DNA of 64,000 nucleotides from NCBI GenBank assembly GCA_038323375.1, contig JBBQGV010000002.1, positions 74,057 to 138,056 of the forward strand, read 5' to 3'. How positions within the stretch are numbered: position 1 is the first letter of the stretch; each line of letters starts with the position of its first letter. The stretch comes from JABWAJ01 sp038323375. Lineage in GTDB: Bacteria; Bacteroidota; Bacteroidia; Chitinophagales; Saprospiraceae. A program made the translations under genes and the position numbers. Shown here piece by piece: positions 31,899 through 40,341 of the stretch. The notes under the pieces are model-generated. The model was given only the letters and a program-made list of their open reading frames with translations, was not told where the DNA came from and ran no database searches.

Positions 31899-32900
31899 AT
31901 GAGCAATTCCGAAAACATCGCCGCAGCCTTTGAACGACTGAACGTCCTTGTCCTGGGCGATGTCATGATAGACCGTTACCTGCTGGGGCAGGTCAGCCGC
32001 ATTTCCCCGGAAGCGCCGGTGCCGGTGGTGCATTTTCAACGAAGCGAAGACCGCCTCGGTGGGGCAGCCAATGTGGCGCTCAACATCAAAGCTTTGGGCG
32101 CAACGCCCTGGTTATGTACGGTGGTTGGCGCAGGGCCTGACAGCGAACGTTTGCTGAATTTGTTGCCGCCAGCCGGTTTGTCGGATCAGGGAATCGTTGC
32201 TTCTCCCAACCGGATCACAACCGTAAAAACCCGGATCATTGCCACCAACCAGCAACTGCTGCGGGTGGACAAAGAAGAAACTGGAGACATCGCGGAAAGC
32301 GACGCAGAAATTTTACTTCAACGAATTCGGGAATTGCTTGACCATCAAGCAATTGACGTGATTCTCTTCCAGGATTACAATAAGGGGGTTTTATCGCCGA
32401 AAATCATCAACGACGTCATGCTGGAAGCCCTCCGCAGGGATATTCCGACCGTGGTTGATCCGAAATACCACAACTTTTGGGCCTACAAACACGCCACGTT
32501 GTTTAAACCCAATTTAAAGGAAATTCGGGCACAAGCTTCGATGGCGATCAGCCCCGAGTTGCCTTACCTGCAAATAGCGGCTGAAGAAGTCCGCAACCGC
32601 CTTGGCAATCGCTTTACTATGATTACGCTTTCTGAAAAGGGACTATTCCTCGATGGCGACAGCCGTCGGTTCATTTTGCCAACAGAGGCTCGCGACATCG
32701 CTGATGTCAGCGGCGCAGGCGACACGGTGATCAGCGTAGCGGCGCTGGGTATCGCGCTGGGCATGGACATGGAACCGATGGCAGCGCTTGCAAACCTTGC
32801 CGGTGGCCAGGTATGCGAACGCCCCGGGGTCGTTCCGGTAGACAAAAAAAGTTTGTTTGAAGCTTTTTATGCGTTTATGGACAAGAGAGGAGGAAAATAA
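31899..32900 (+). CDS. rfaE1: D-glycero-beta-D-manno-heptose-7-phosphate kinase
   Basis: A 333-residue PfkB-family kinase, the kinase half of HldE, phosphorylating heptose 7-phosphate for LPS inner core. LVLGDVMIDRYLLGQVSRISPEAPVPVV is the RfaE signature, with GGAANVALNIKALG for sugar binding. DVSGAGDTVISVAAL near 268-282 is the PfkB anion hole, with the catalytic Asp in GAGD. The nucleotidyltransferase domain of fused HldE is absent, so it is kinase-only. The matching epimerase (rfaD) lies at 47946-48911. It stands 102 bases downstream of leuS, past two hairpins. Confidence 0.9.
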   Translation: MSNSENIAAAFERLNVLVLGDVMIDRYLLGQVSRISPEAPVPVVHFQRSEDRLGGAANVALNIKALGATPWLCTVVGAGPDSERLLNLLPPAGLSDQGIVASPNRITTVKTRIIATNQQLLRVDKEETGDIAESDAEILLQRIRELLDHQAIDVILFQDYNKGVLSPKIINDVMLEALRRDIPTVVDPKYHNFWAYKHATLFKPNLKEIRAQASMAISPELPYLQIAAEEVRNRLGNRFTMITLSEKGLFLDGDSRRFILPTEARDIADVSGAGDTVISVAALGIALGMDMEPMAALANLAGGQVCERPGVVPVDKKSLFEAFYAFMDKRGGK

Positions 32901-32969
32901 TCAAGGGCAGCGCTTGATTGCTCTTTGGCGTTATTTATCATATAATTACCCGGATAAAAATCTAAAGCT

Positions 32970-34835
32970 ATGATCAAACGCTACTTACCTACTCTTGTTG
33001 GTTTTTTGTTCTTATTTCAAAACACCTATTCACAAAGCATCTTTTTTTCAGAGGGGTTTAACGGCGCTTTTCCGGCAGACTGGATGGCAGTAAAAAGACA
33101 AGGTGGCAATGATTTTGCCTCCAACTGGCGCAGAACAACGACCGGCCCTCAGGGGGGGTATGCAACAGACCCGTTGAATTCAACCACCGCATCCGGCGGC
33201 TGGATGATTTTTGATTCGGATCTCAGTTGTAATCATCCGAATGGGGGACAAGATGTCTGGTTAATTTCCCCTCCAATTGACGCCTCGACTCAAGAAATCG
33301 TGTGGTTGATTTTTGAAACGTATTACCGAAGTTTCAACGACCGCCCGGCAATCCGGATCGGCTCCAATTTGAATGATTTAGATAGTTGGGAAAACATCGA
33401 AGTATTTCCGGGCATTTTTGCCACGCAGTTTGGTGGCGCCAATGAAGGCGACCAAGGACTGAACCCTCAGATCATTTACATGAACTTCACGGAATACTTA
33501 GCCGGTCAATCCAATCTTCGGTTCGCTTTCCAGTTTTTATCAACAAGTGAGACGGATAATGGGGGCGATGTGATAGGTTGCGCCTTTAACTGGCAAATTG
33601 ATGATGTGAAACTTGCCGATTACGATCCCCGACCAGACACCGACATCCGGGTGAATGCCTTTTTTGGGGTGGCACCCAACGCGATTACCCCTTTGACGCA
33701 AATAGAGCCAATCGGTTTTCTCGCAGATATTCGCAATTCCGGCAAAACGGTACAACCGGCTACAACGCTCCAGATCACGATTGAAAACAGCGCAGGCGAG
33801 GTTGTGCATCAGGATAGCGTCTTGTTCGGCTCCATTGCACCGGATTCGACGGTACAAAATGTCTTTTTTCAATCCGAATATACCCCGCCTCCGGTAGCCG
33901 AGGTCTATACGGCTACCTATTTTGCCCGGACTACCTTACCAGATGAGGTGCCGGCCAACAACAGCAGATCCTTTGTTTTTGAAATTTCTGACACCCTGTT
34001 TGCAAAGCAGCGGGGCGCAAACGAGGTCATCACTGCCTCGGGAAGCAATAGTTATACGTTTGGGAATGTGTTTTATGTGCCGAACGGCAGTGGTCTTCAT
34101 GCGCGCTACCTGAGTTTTGGGATTGCCAACGCGCACCAGCTTGCCGGAAAAACGGTCAACACTTATCTTTACCGCTGGAATGGTGACGAAAATAATGATT
34201 TTTTAGCCAATCCGGAGGAATATGGAGGCGGCCCGGTCGGGGCAAATTCTTATACTTTTAGCGGGAGTGAAGGGAATAACCTGATTTCTGTACCTATTGA
34301 CTTTGAAGGTGGCAGTATCGCACTTGAAGCCAATGCGCATTACATTGCTGCCGTCCAATACCAGACCAACACCCAGCAGCTGCTTTTTATGCGGGTTTCC
34401 ACCGAATATGATTACCATGCTTCCTATTTGTATACAGATTCCATGATGCAACCCCGTTACGCTGCCGTGATTGACGTGGGCAATACCGGCTCGTTGGACT
34501 GGACCGGTTTTGGGCTGGATCTTGTCCCGGTGGTGCGCCTGAGCGTTGGGCAGATGACCGCTACAGCCAACCGCATCCTGCCCGAAGGTTCGGCAAAAAT
34601 TTTCCCCAATCCGGTTTCTGACCGGGCAACCATCATGCTAAACCTGCCGCAAACCTCCAATCAGGTGCTGTTGCAGCTTTACGATTGCAAAGGTGCTTTG
34701 CACTGGCAACGGCAGTTACGCCATGTAAAACAGGAAAGCGTTCCCCTGCAATTCAACCGCCTTGATCCGGGTGTCTACTGGCTGCGCGTGCGAACGGATT
34801 CAGGAATGGCCACCTTAACCGTCAGCGTTCAATAA
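32970..34835 (+). CDS. T9SS cargo protein with anchor-J-like domain
   Basis: A 621-residue secreted protein. A signal peptide (YLPTLVGFLFLFQNTYSQ) is followed by a jelly-roll-type domain (FFSEGFNGAFPADWMAVKRQ ... VWLISPPIDAS, residues ~23-200) of the choice-of-anchor J kind. A CARDB-like beta domain (~225-330) and another beta domain come next. The last ~75 residues read KIFPNPVSDRATIMLNLP, then LLQLYDCKGALHWQ, then LDPGVYWLRVRTDSG, the type IX sorting signal. The protein should be exported by T9SS and held on the surface or released. No catalytic motif is visible. Confidence 0.88.
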   Translation: MIKRYLPTLVGFLFLFQNTYSQSIFFSEGFNGAFPADWMAVKRQGGNDFASNWRRTTTGPQGGYATDPLNSTTASGGWMIFDSDLSCNHPNGGQDVWLISPPIDASTQEIVWLIFETYYRSFNDRPAIRIGSNLNDLDSWENIEVFPGIFATQFGGANEGDQGLNPQIIYMNFTEYLAGQSNLRFAFQFLSTSETDNGGDVIGCAFNWQIDDVKLADYDPRPDTDIRVNAFFGVAPNAITPLTQIEPIGFLADIRNSGKTVQPATTLQITIENSAGEVVHQDSVLFGSIAPDSTVQNVFFQSEYTPPPVAEVYTATYFARTTLPDEVPANNSRSFVFEISDTLFAKQRGANEVITASGSNSYTFGNVFYVPNGSGLHARYLSFGIANAHQLAGKTVNTYLYRWNGDENNDFLANPEEYGGGPVGANSYTFSGSEGNNLISVPIDFEGGSIALEANAHYIAAVQYQTNTQQLLFMRVSTEYDYHASYLYTDSMMQPRYAAVIDVGNTGSLDWTGFGLDLVPVVRLSVGQMTATANRILPEGSAKIFPNPVSDRATIMLNLPQTSNQVLLQLYDCKGALHWQRQLRHVKQESVPLQFNRLDPGVYWLRVRTDSGMATLTVSVQ

Positions 34836-34866
34836 TTTTTTATCGGCAGGCACGCAGGTTAATTTT

Positions 34867-34874
34867 TATCTTCG
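34867..34874 (+). promoter_or_regulatory. -7 promoter element for the zinc-ribbon gene
   Basis: TATCTTCG, a one-base variant of TAnnTTTG, 25 bases ahead of the ATG at 34900. No clear -33 TTG. Confidence 0.4.
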
Positions 34875-34899
34875 CATCAAAGACCATACTTAGACGTAA

Positions 34900-35748
34900 A
34901 TGAAGCAGTGTCCACGATGTCGAACGAGTCTGCCGGAGCAAGCTAAATTTTGCATCAACTGCGGCGCGCCGCAAGCTGCATCCGCTGTGAAAGCGCCTGA
35001 ATTCCAATTAGATTTTGATAAAGACCTTTCGGAACAACTCAGTGCCTTGTTTTTTACAGAACTGCGCAAGCGGGTAGAAGAAGAAAACCAGGCTGCGCGT
35101 TTTCAGGAGTATTCCGAACGTGCCTATACATCAGGCTTCCGCGACACCATTCAGCGACGCGCAGTGTTGCTCGAATCTCAAATTCACACCTTGTATAGCA
35201 ATCTTGAGCACACGGACGCCGACCTTGACCGGCATATCCGTTTTTTTTGCGAAGAATTGCTGGATCAATTTATCATTCAACATTGCAAAGATCTGAACGC
35301 AGTAGATCTCCCGGAAGCCATGCTTCAACACCAAAAGCAAATCTGGTCGCCCGGTGATTTATTCCAAATTTCCATGGATTACCTTGATTTTCAGAACGAA
35401 CAGGAAACGGTTTACACGGACTTTCTGGCCATGCCGATTGACAAACTGCGCAACGCTGCCAAGGCTTTCCTTTTTTCCGAACGCACAGACGAGCGCATTT
35501 TTTTTATTTGTGACCTTAGCCTGCTCGGCAATTGTAAAGAAGGCTTTGCCTTGACAGAAAAAGCACTCTACTGGAAATCGCCTTTAGAAAAAGCCCGCCG
35601 TGCAGCCTTAGATCAACTCTACGACCTGCGCCGTAAAGAAAACTGGATCACCATCAATGAATTCTTTTTTAATGCCAACCCTGCTTTGAACATTAAAATG
35701 TTGAAACTATTGAAAGGGATTCAACTCCGGTTTTCTCAGGATTGGTAG
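34900..35748 (+). CDS. zinc-ribbon protein of unknown function
   Basis: A 282-residue cytosolic protein. The N-terminus CPRCRTSLPEQAKFCINCGAP is a C-x2-C ... C-x2-C zinc ribbon. The rest is mostly helical and acidic, with no motif I can name. A possible recent relative is the group of zinc-ribbon proteins fused to helical regions of uncertain role. It is transcribed alone, from a predicted -7 box at 34867, after the secreted cargo protein. Confidence 0.7.
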   Translation: MKQCPRCRTSLPEQAKFCINCGAPQAASAVKAPEFQLDFDKDLSEQLSALFFTELRKRVEEENQAARFQEYSERAYTSGFRDTIQRRAVLLESQIHTLYSNLEHTDADLDRHIRFFCEELLDQFIIQHCKDLNAVDLPEAMLQHQKQIWSPGDLFQISMDYLDFQNEQETVYTDFLAMPIDKLRNAAKAFLFSERTDERIFFICDLSLLGNCKEGFALTEKALYWKSPLEKARRAALDQLYDLRRKENWITINEFFFNANPALNIKMLKLLKGIQLRFSQDW

Positions 35749-35828
35749 TTTTTCATCCTTAGTTAAAAGGCATTTAAGCAGGAGATACGCCGCGCAACTT
35801 TTATGAGGGTCATCGCGTTGTATCGTTG

Positions 35829-35859
35829 TTGTTATTACCTACAAAATTATGTAGCTTTG
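35829..35859 (+). promoter_or_regulatory. promoter of the GNAT/FemAB-like gene
   Basis: TTG at 35829-35831, 20 bases, then TAGCTTTG at 35852-35859, an exact TAnnTTTG. It places transcription start near 35866, ahead of the GTG at 35889 and downstream of an earlier in-frame TTG, which decides the start codon. Confidence 0.7.
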
Positions 35860-35888
35860 GAGGCTCGTTTTATTTAAAACACCCGATA

Positions 35889-37193
35889 GTGAAATCTTGT
35901 CTGATTACTGCCGTTAGCCAACCGCTCTTAGGTTTCCTCGCTGTCAGAACGCCATGCAGCGGAAGTTGGCATGTTCCTGTGCCGGATGAGCAAAAAAAAT
36001 CTTACCCCTTAGCTTTAGCCGAAAAAGACTGGTCTTGTACTGTGTTCCAATCCGGTGCTGATTTGCCATTTGACTGGGATGCCGCTGCCCCGGTAAATGA
36101 CCTCTTTTTATCTAAAACTTACCTCCACGCCATAGAGCAATATGCGCCCGCAGGCATGAAATTGGCTTACGCTATTTTTTACTTTCAGGAAAAGCCGGTG
36201 GGCGTTGCTTTTTGCCAGTTAATGACGTTCAATGCCGCCGAACACATCCAGGGGCTTTCTGAACCGAGCCGAAAAATGACCCATTGGGTTAAACAGCGCG
36301 TAGCTGCATCTGCCAGATTTCCGTTGCTGATTTTTGGCAATATGTTGCTGACCGGCGATCATGCCTGCTATTTCGATCCTGCATACGCCGATTCGCCGAC
36401 CAGCGCGAAATTGCTGGAATCAGCCGCCGCCTCGCTTTGCAACGGGAACGCCATCCCTGGTTTTGTAGCCAGCGCGGCGTTGGTCAAGGATTTTGAAGCG
36501 CAACACGCTCCATTTACTACCACACTTCGGGAGGAGGGTTTCCACGAAATTCCATTCCAACCCAATATGCGGCTGTCGTTTCGGGCTGAATGGAAACAAT
36601 TCGAGGACTACCTCGAAGCCATGAGCTCTAAATACCGCGTTCGGGCGCGCAGGGCTTTTCGCAAATTGGACGGCGTCGAACGAAGAGAACTCGACCTCCA
36701 CTTGGTACAGGAGCTTGATCCGCAATTACACGCGCTCTATCGGTCTGTGGCTAACCACGCCGATTTTAATATGGTTATCCTTCACCCGCAATATTTTAGC
36801 GGTCTAAAAGCAAGCCTCGGAGAACGCTTCCGGATTTGGGGGTATTTTCTGAACGGGGAGCTGCTGGGTTTCCACTCTGCCATTTACAACGGCGCTGAAT
36901 TAGAAGCTCATTTCCTTGGTTTTCAGGATGCCGACAATGCCCACTTCCAGTTGTACCTGAATATGCTTTACGACATCGTCCGCGAAGCGTTTGCTGCTGG
37001 CGCGCGTGAAATCGTTTTTTCCCGCACAGCTACCGAAATCAAAAGTTCCGTGGGCGCCGAAGCTTACGAAACCTATTGCTATTTGCGCCATTGCAACCCG
37101 GTGGTTCACGCCGTTACCCAGGCTTTGGTAGGCTATCTTGCGCCAAAGGAGGAGTGGACGCCGAGGCATCCGTTTCGGGAGGAAGAAATTTAA
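35889..37193 (+). CDS. GNAT/FemAB-like acyltransferase
   Basis: A 434-residue protein with an acyl-CoA or aminoacyl transferase fold. The N-terminal half has a first lobe around AIEQYAPAGMKLAYAIFYFQEKPVGVAFCQL. In the second lobe, NMRLSFRAEWKQFEDYLEAMSSKYRVRARRAFRK is a typical FemAB/DUF482 line, followed by FRIWGYFLNGELLGFHSAIYN (GNAT beta-4 and beta-5). The end, YETYCYLRHCNPVVHAV, closes the fold. Relatives add peptide or acyl groups to surface molecules. The GTG at 35889 is chosen because the promoter at 35829-35859 would begin the message just before it. Substrate unknown. Confidence 0.7.
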   Translation: MKSCLITAVSQPLLGFLAVRTPCSGSWHVPVPDEQKKSYPLALAEKDWSCTVFQSGADLPFDWDAAAPVNDLFLSKTYLHAIEQYAPAGMKLAYAIFYFQEKPVGVAFCQLMTFNAAEHIQGLSEPSRKMTHWVKQRVAASARFPLLIFGNMLLTGDHACYFDPAYADSPTSAKLLESAAASLCNGNAIPGFVASAALVKDFEAQHAPFTTTLREEGFHEIPFQPNMRLSFRAEWKQFEDYLEAMSSKYRVRARRAFRKLDGVERRELDLHLVQELDPQLHALYRSVANHADFNMVILHPQYFSGLKASLGERFRIWGYFLNGELLGFHSAIYNGAELEAHFLGFQDADNAHFQLYLNMLYDIVREAFAAGAREIVFSRTATEIKSSVGAEAYETYCYLRHCNPVVHAVTQALVGYLAPKEEWTPRHPFREEEI

Positions 37194-37314
37194 TAAGATT
37201 ATTGATATGGCCAACGGATTTCCGGATTGCCGGAAATTTGTGCGGCCTGGGTTTGATACAGCGCCGAAGGGTGGGGGAGCGACGGAGTTGAATTGAATAC
37301 TAAAAAAACAAGCC

Positions 37315-38076
37315 ATGTTCACCCACGCCATCCTCCGCACCCCGTGCCCCGAACTCATCCACGGCATCACCACCGCCTCGCTTGGAACACCAGACTATAC
37401 CAAAGCTTTAGCCCAACACGAAGCATACGCAGCCATACTGGAATCCTGTGGCCTCAACCTCCGAATCCTGGAAGCCGACAGCCGCTACCCTGATTCCGTT
37501 TTCATCGAAGACGTAGCGTTCTGCACCCCAAACTGCGCCGTCATCACCCGGCCCGGAGCGTTGTCGCGGCGGGGAGAAACCCTGGGCATAGAACCTGTGT
37601 TGCGCGAATACTACCAACACATCGAGTACATCTACGCCACTGGAACGTTAGACGCCGGCGACGTCATGATGGTCGGTTCCCATTATTACATCGGCCTTTC
37701 GGAGCGCACGAATGCTGTGGGCGCAGCACAATTGATCGCCATCTTAGAACGCTACGGCCTGAGCGGTGAAACCGTGCCTTTGAAAACCATGCTCCACCTG
37801 AAAACAGGCGTTTCGTATTTAGAAAAAAACACCTTGTTGGTTTATGGCGAGTTCATTCAATACCCTGCTTTCAGTAGCTTTGATTGCATTGAAATTGATG
37901 CGGAGGAGGCTTATGCGGCCAACTCGCTTTGGGTCAACGATCGGGTGCTGGTACCGGAAGGGCATCCTAAAACAGCCAAAAAAATTGCTGATGCAGGCTA
38001 CGAAGTGATTCCGGTGGCTGTTTCGGAGTTTCAAAAATTGGATGGTGGATTGAGTTGTTTGTCGTTAAGATTGTAA
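37315..38076 (+). CDS. dimethylargininase / amidinotransferase-fold hydrolase
   Basis: A 253-residue pentein-fold enzyme of the DDAH group, which hydrolyses N-methylated arginines to citrulline and an amine. The catalytic triad is visible: the acidic side with DSVFIEDVAF near 60-70, LHLKTGVSYLE with the His near 161, and the nucleophile Cys248 in LDGGLSCLSLRL. The length and the C-terminal Cys position match DDAH more than arginine deiminase (about 400 residues). It is convergent with the GH30 gene. Other arginine-derivative hydrolases of this fold cannot be excluded. Confidence 0.85.
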   Translation: MFTHAILRTPCPELIHGITTASLGTPDYTKALAQHEAYAAILESCGLNLRILEADSRYPDSVFIEDVAFCTPNCAVITRPGALSRRGETLGIEPVLREYYQHIEYIYATGTLDAGDVMMVGSHYYIGLSERTNAVGAAQLIAILERYGLSGETVPLKTMLHLKTGVSYLEKNTLLVYGEFIQYPAFSSFDCIEIDAEEAYAANSLWVNDRVLVPEGHPKTAKKIADAGYEVIPVAVSEFQKLDGGLSCLSLRL

Positions 38077-38077
38077 A

Positions 38078-38095
38078 GGTTGAAAATTTTCAACC
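38078..38095. terminator. palindrome between convergent genes
   Basis: GGTTGAAAATTTTCAACC, a perfect 18-base palindrome, right after the DDAH stop and two bases from the GH30 stop. Without a separating loop, about seven pairs would form; it fits a short bidirectional terminator. Confidence 0.55.
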
Positions 38096-38096
38096 C

Positions 38097-39491
38097 TTAC
38101 CAATGATAAGTCGCTACCGCACCACCCTCCAACGTATACACGAAGGTTCCCTTTCCCATTTTCACCCGAAAAGTTGCTTCTTCATCCCCTTCATTCAGCA
38201 CAATGAGCACCGTGCGGCCATCCCCATTTTGAAAAGCCACATTGGGCAACGAAAGCACTGGATTGGAAAAAATCCTTGTCGCATCCGGCCGTACGAAACG
38301 GGAGGCGTGTGCAACGATGTAATAGGCCGTATTGCGCGTCACCGCGTCGCCGTCTATGGTCAATGCACCAAGGCAGGCCGTACAACCGCCTTCCGTATGC
38401 GGGTTCTGCTGCGGATCTGCGGCTAAGTTCCATTCCAGTACCGTGCGGCACCAGTTGCGCGTGGCACCGATGATCAGGTTTTTAACATGCCATTTCAGGT
38501 CTTCCGCCATATTGCCGGGCGCACCGATCCATTGTTCTGTAAAATAAACACGCTTATCCGGGTGAGCCTCGTGTACCTCGCCGATGGCTTCCACGGTGCC
38601 GCCATAAAGATGGAACGCGGAACCATCTATGTATTTCCGGGCCTCCGGGTCGTTGAGGATGGCTATTGGGTAGTCTGGGCGGTCGGCATTGTGGTCGTAA
38701 ATCAGGATTTTGGTGAGCAGGTCATTTTTTTCAAAAGCCGGACCAAGGTGTTTTTTTATAAATTCGGCTTGCTCGTGCGGCTGCATAAGCAAGGACGGAT
38801 TATTACCAGAATGCAGCGGTTCGTTTTGTACGGTAATCGCGTCTATCAGGATCCCTTCCTGCTGCATGGCTTGGATGTACTTAACAAAATATCGGGCATA
38901 AGCCCCATAAAACCCCGGTTTCAGGCTGCCGCCAATGGATTTGCCATTCGTTTTCATCCATACCGGCGGCGACCACGGCGAACCCATAATTTTGATCTCC
39001 GGGTTGATCTCCAGAATTGCTTTCAGGATGGGAATGAGGTCTTTGCGCTCCGGCTCGATACTGAATTTTTCTAATTCCACATCGGTTTGACCTTCCGGCA
39101 GGTCGCAGTAAGAAAACACCCGGTCGCTGAGGTCAGAAGCGCCGATGCTGATGCGCAGGTAACTGATGCCAATGCCATTCTCTTTTGTGCCAAACAGTTC
39201 TTCCAGCAAAGCGGCTCGTTTATCCGCACCCATCCGATTGATCAGTTGAGCGCTGCCGCCCGTGAGGGTGAACCCAAAGCCATCCATTTGCTGGTAGCTT
39301 TTGGTGGGATCAATGAAAATGGTGGGCAGAGGTTCCTCGCCGGGCTGTGGCACAATTGCAGAAACTTCTGAAGCCTGGAGTAAAATCCCGGCGGCAGGCC
39401 GGGTCGTCCAGACTTGCACTTGAGAAAAAGCCGGGAAGAATGGCTTCAACAGTAAGAAGAAGAACAGGTGATTTTTCACGGATAGAGCCAA
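38097..39491 (-). CDS. glycoside hydrolase family 30, secreted
   Basis: A 464-residue secreted glycosidase. The signal peptide is LFFFLLLKPFFPAFSQ. The catalytic barrel opens YQQMDGFGFTLTGGSA, the GH30 start, and has MGSPWSPPVWMKTNG. The acid/base Glu lies in ITVQNEPLHSG near 220, and the nucleophile Glu in RVYFTEQWIGA near 308. A C-terminal small beta domain (NGDGRTVLIVLNEGDEEATF) follows, as in glucosylceramidase-like enzymes. GH30 members cut beta-glucosidic, beta-xylosidic or beta-1,6-glucan linkages; which applies cannot be read. It acts outside the inner membrane and stands alone. Confidence 0.9.
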   Translation of the reverse strand: MALSVKNHLFFFLLLKPFFPAFSQVQVWTTRPAAGILLQASEVSAIVPQPGEEPLPTIFIDPTKSYQQMDGFGFTLTGGSAQLINRMGADKRAALLEELFGTKENGIGISYLRISIGASDLSDRVFSYCDLPEGQTDVELEKFSIEPERKDLIPILKAILEINPEIKIMGSPWSPPVWMKTNGKSIGGSLKPGFYGAYARYFVKYIQAMQQEGILIDAITVQNEPLHSGNNPSLLMQPHEQAEFIKKHLGPAFEKNDLLTKILIYDHNADRPDYPIAILNDPEARKYIDGSAFHLYGGTVEAIGEVHEAHPDKRVYFTEQWIGAPGNMAEDLKWHVKNLIIGATRNWCRTVLEWNLAADPQQNPHTEGGCTACLGALTIDGDAVTRNTAYYIVAHASRFVRPDATRIFSNPVLSLPNVAFQNGDGRTVLIVLNEGDEEATFRVKMGKGTFVYTLEGGAVATYHW

Positions 39492-39579
39492 TTTTATGAA
39501 ATGAATAATGCCCGCGAATTAGATAAGATTGTGGTTTCGGGAAATTGAGGCGCACCATGTATTAAAGATGGGTTCTCAA

Positions 39580-40188
39580 TTATTTATACCAAGTTGAGTT
39601 TAATATATTGAAATACATTATATACAAAAGGATAGTGATGGAAAATATAATCATAATCCAAACATCGATAAAACTGTCAGTGCTATTTTTTAGTACTTCT
39701 TGGTTGGTAGTACTGTCTATCTTTAAGTTTCTTGTATTTGAACTCTCTTCGGTTGTGAGATTATATTGACTAGTGATTAGTTTTTCTGCACTTGGGTTTA
39801 TGTAGGTCTTGCTCAAAAAATCAGCGACTCTTGCAAAAGAATTTAATTCTCCATCATATTTATTCTCATTTATCAAAAAAGCATACTCGTTTCTACCATC
39901 AATTTTCAAAGCCAGAACATTCTCATCAAAGAATCCATGCTTAAAAAGGTAACTCTTGTTTCTCCGATCTATTAAAGAATTATTCCCCAAATATTCCCAG
40001 CGACCCTTTTCTACCTCTCCGCTTGAAGAAACAAGTAATTCGTTGTTTTTTCTAAATATATAAACATTTTTACTTTGATCAATATCGTCAATAACCACCC
40101 AGTGCTGATTGGTCAATATGGTCAAATCATCTAATTGGTGGCTAAAACGTTGGATTTTGGGGATAATGTCTGATATAAATGTTTGCAT
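39580..40188 (-). CDS. AT-rich orphan membrane protein
   Basis: A 202-residue protein with no family I recognise. The N-terminal ~170 residues are soluble and charged (FISDIIPKIQRFSHQLDD, then IDQSKNVYIFRKNNELLVSSSGEVEKGRWEYLG). One C-terminal helix, WIMIIFSITILLYIMYFNIL, makes it a tail-anchored membrane protein. Base composition is clearly more AT-rich than either neighbour, with many AAT, ATT and AAA codons, a sign of recent transfer. It lies between the GH30 gene and the HerA-like ATPase gene, all on the minus strand. Confidence 0.65.
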   Translation of the reverse strand: MQTFISDIIPKIQRFSHQLDDLTILTNQHWVVIDDIDQSKNVYIFRKNNELLVSSSGEVEKGRWEYLGNNSLIDRRNKSYLFKHGFFDENVLALKIDGRNEYAFLINENKYDGELNSFARVADFLSKTYINPSAEKLITSQYNLTTEESSNTRNLKIDSTTNQEVLKNSTDSFIDVWIMIIFSITILLYIMYFNILNSTWYK

Positions 40189-40296
40189 ATTTAGTTAATA
40201 TTTTAACGTGCCTTACTCTATACGAATTACTTGGATGATTGTTGCAACGGTATCTACGAACCGTATCGCCTTTATTCCTCAAAAGTATTGCTGGCG

Positions 40297-40340
40297 CAAG
40301 GCTCCGCCTTGTGTCTACTATTCAAAAGGCTCTGCCTTTT
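40297..40340 (-). terminator. two short hairpins after the HerA-like gene
   Basis: CAAGGC-TCC-GCCTTG (40297-40311) and AAAAGGC-TCT-GCCTTTT (40324-40340), both perfect, end one base from the stop of the minus-strand gene. Likely its terminator. Confidence 0.6.
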
Positions 40341-40341
40341 A

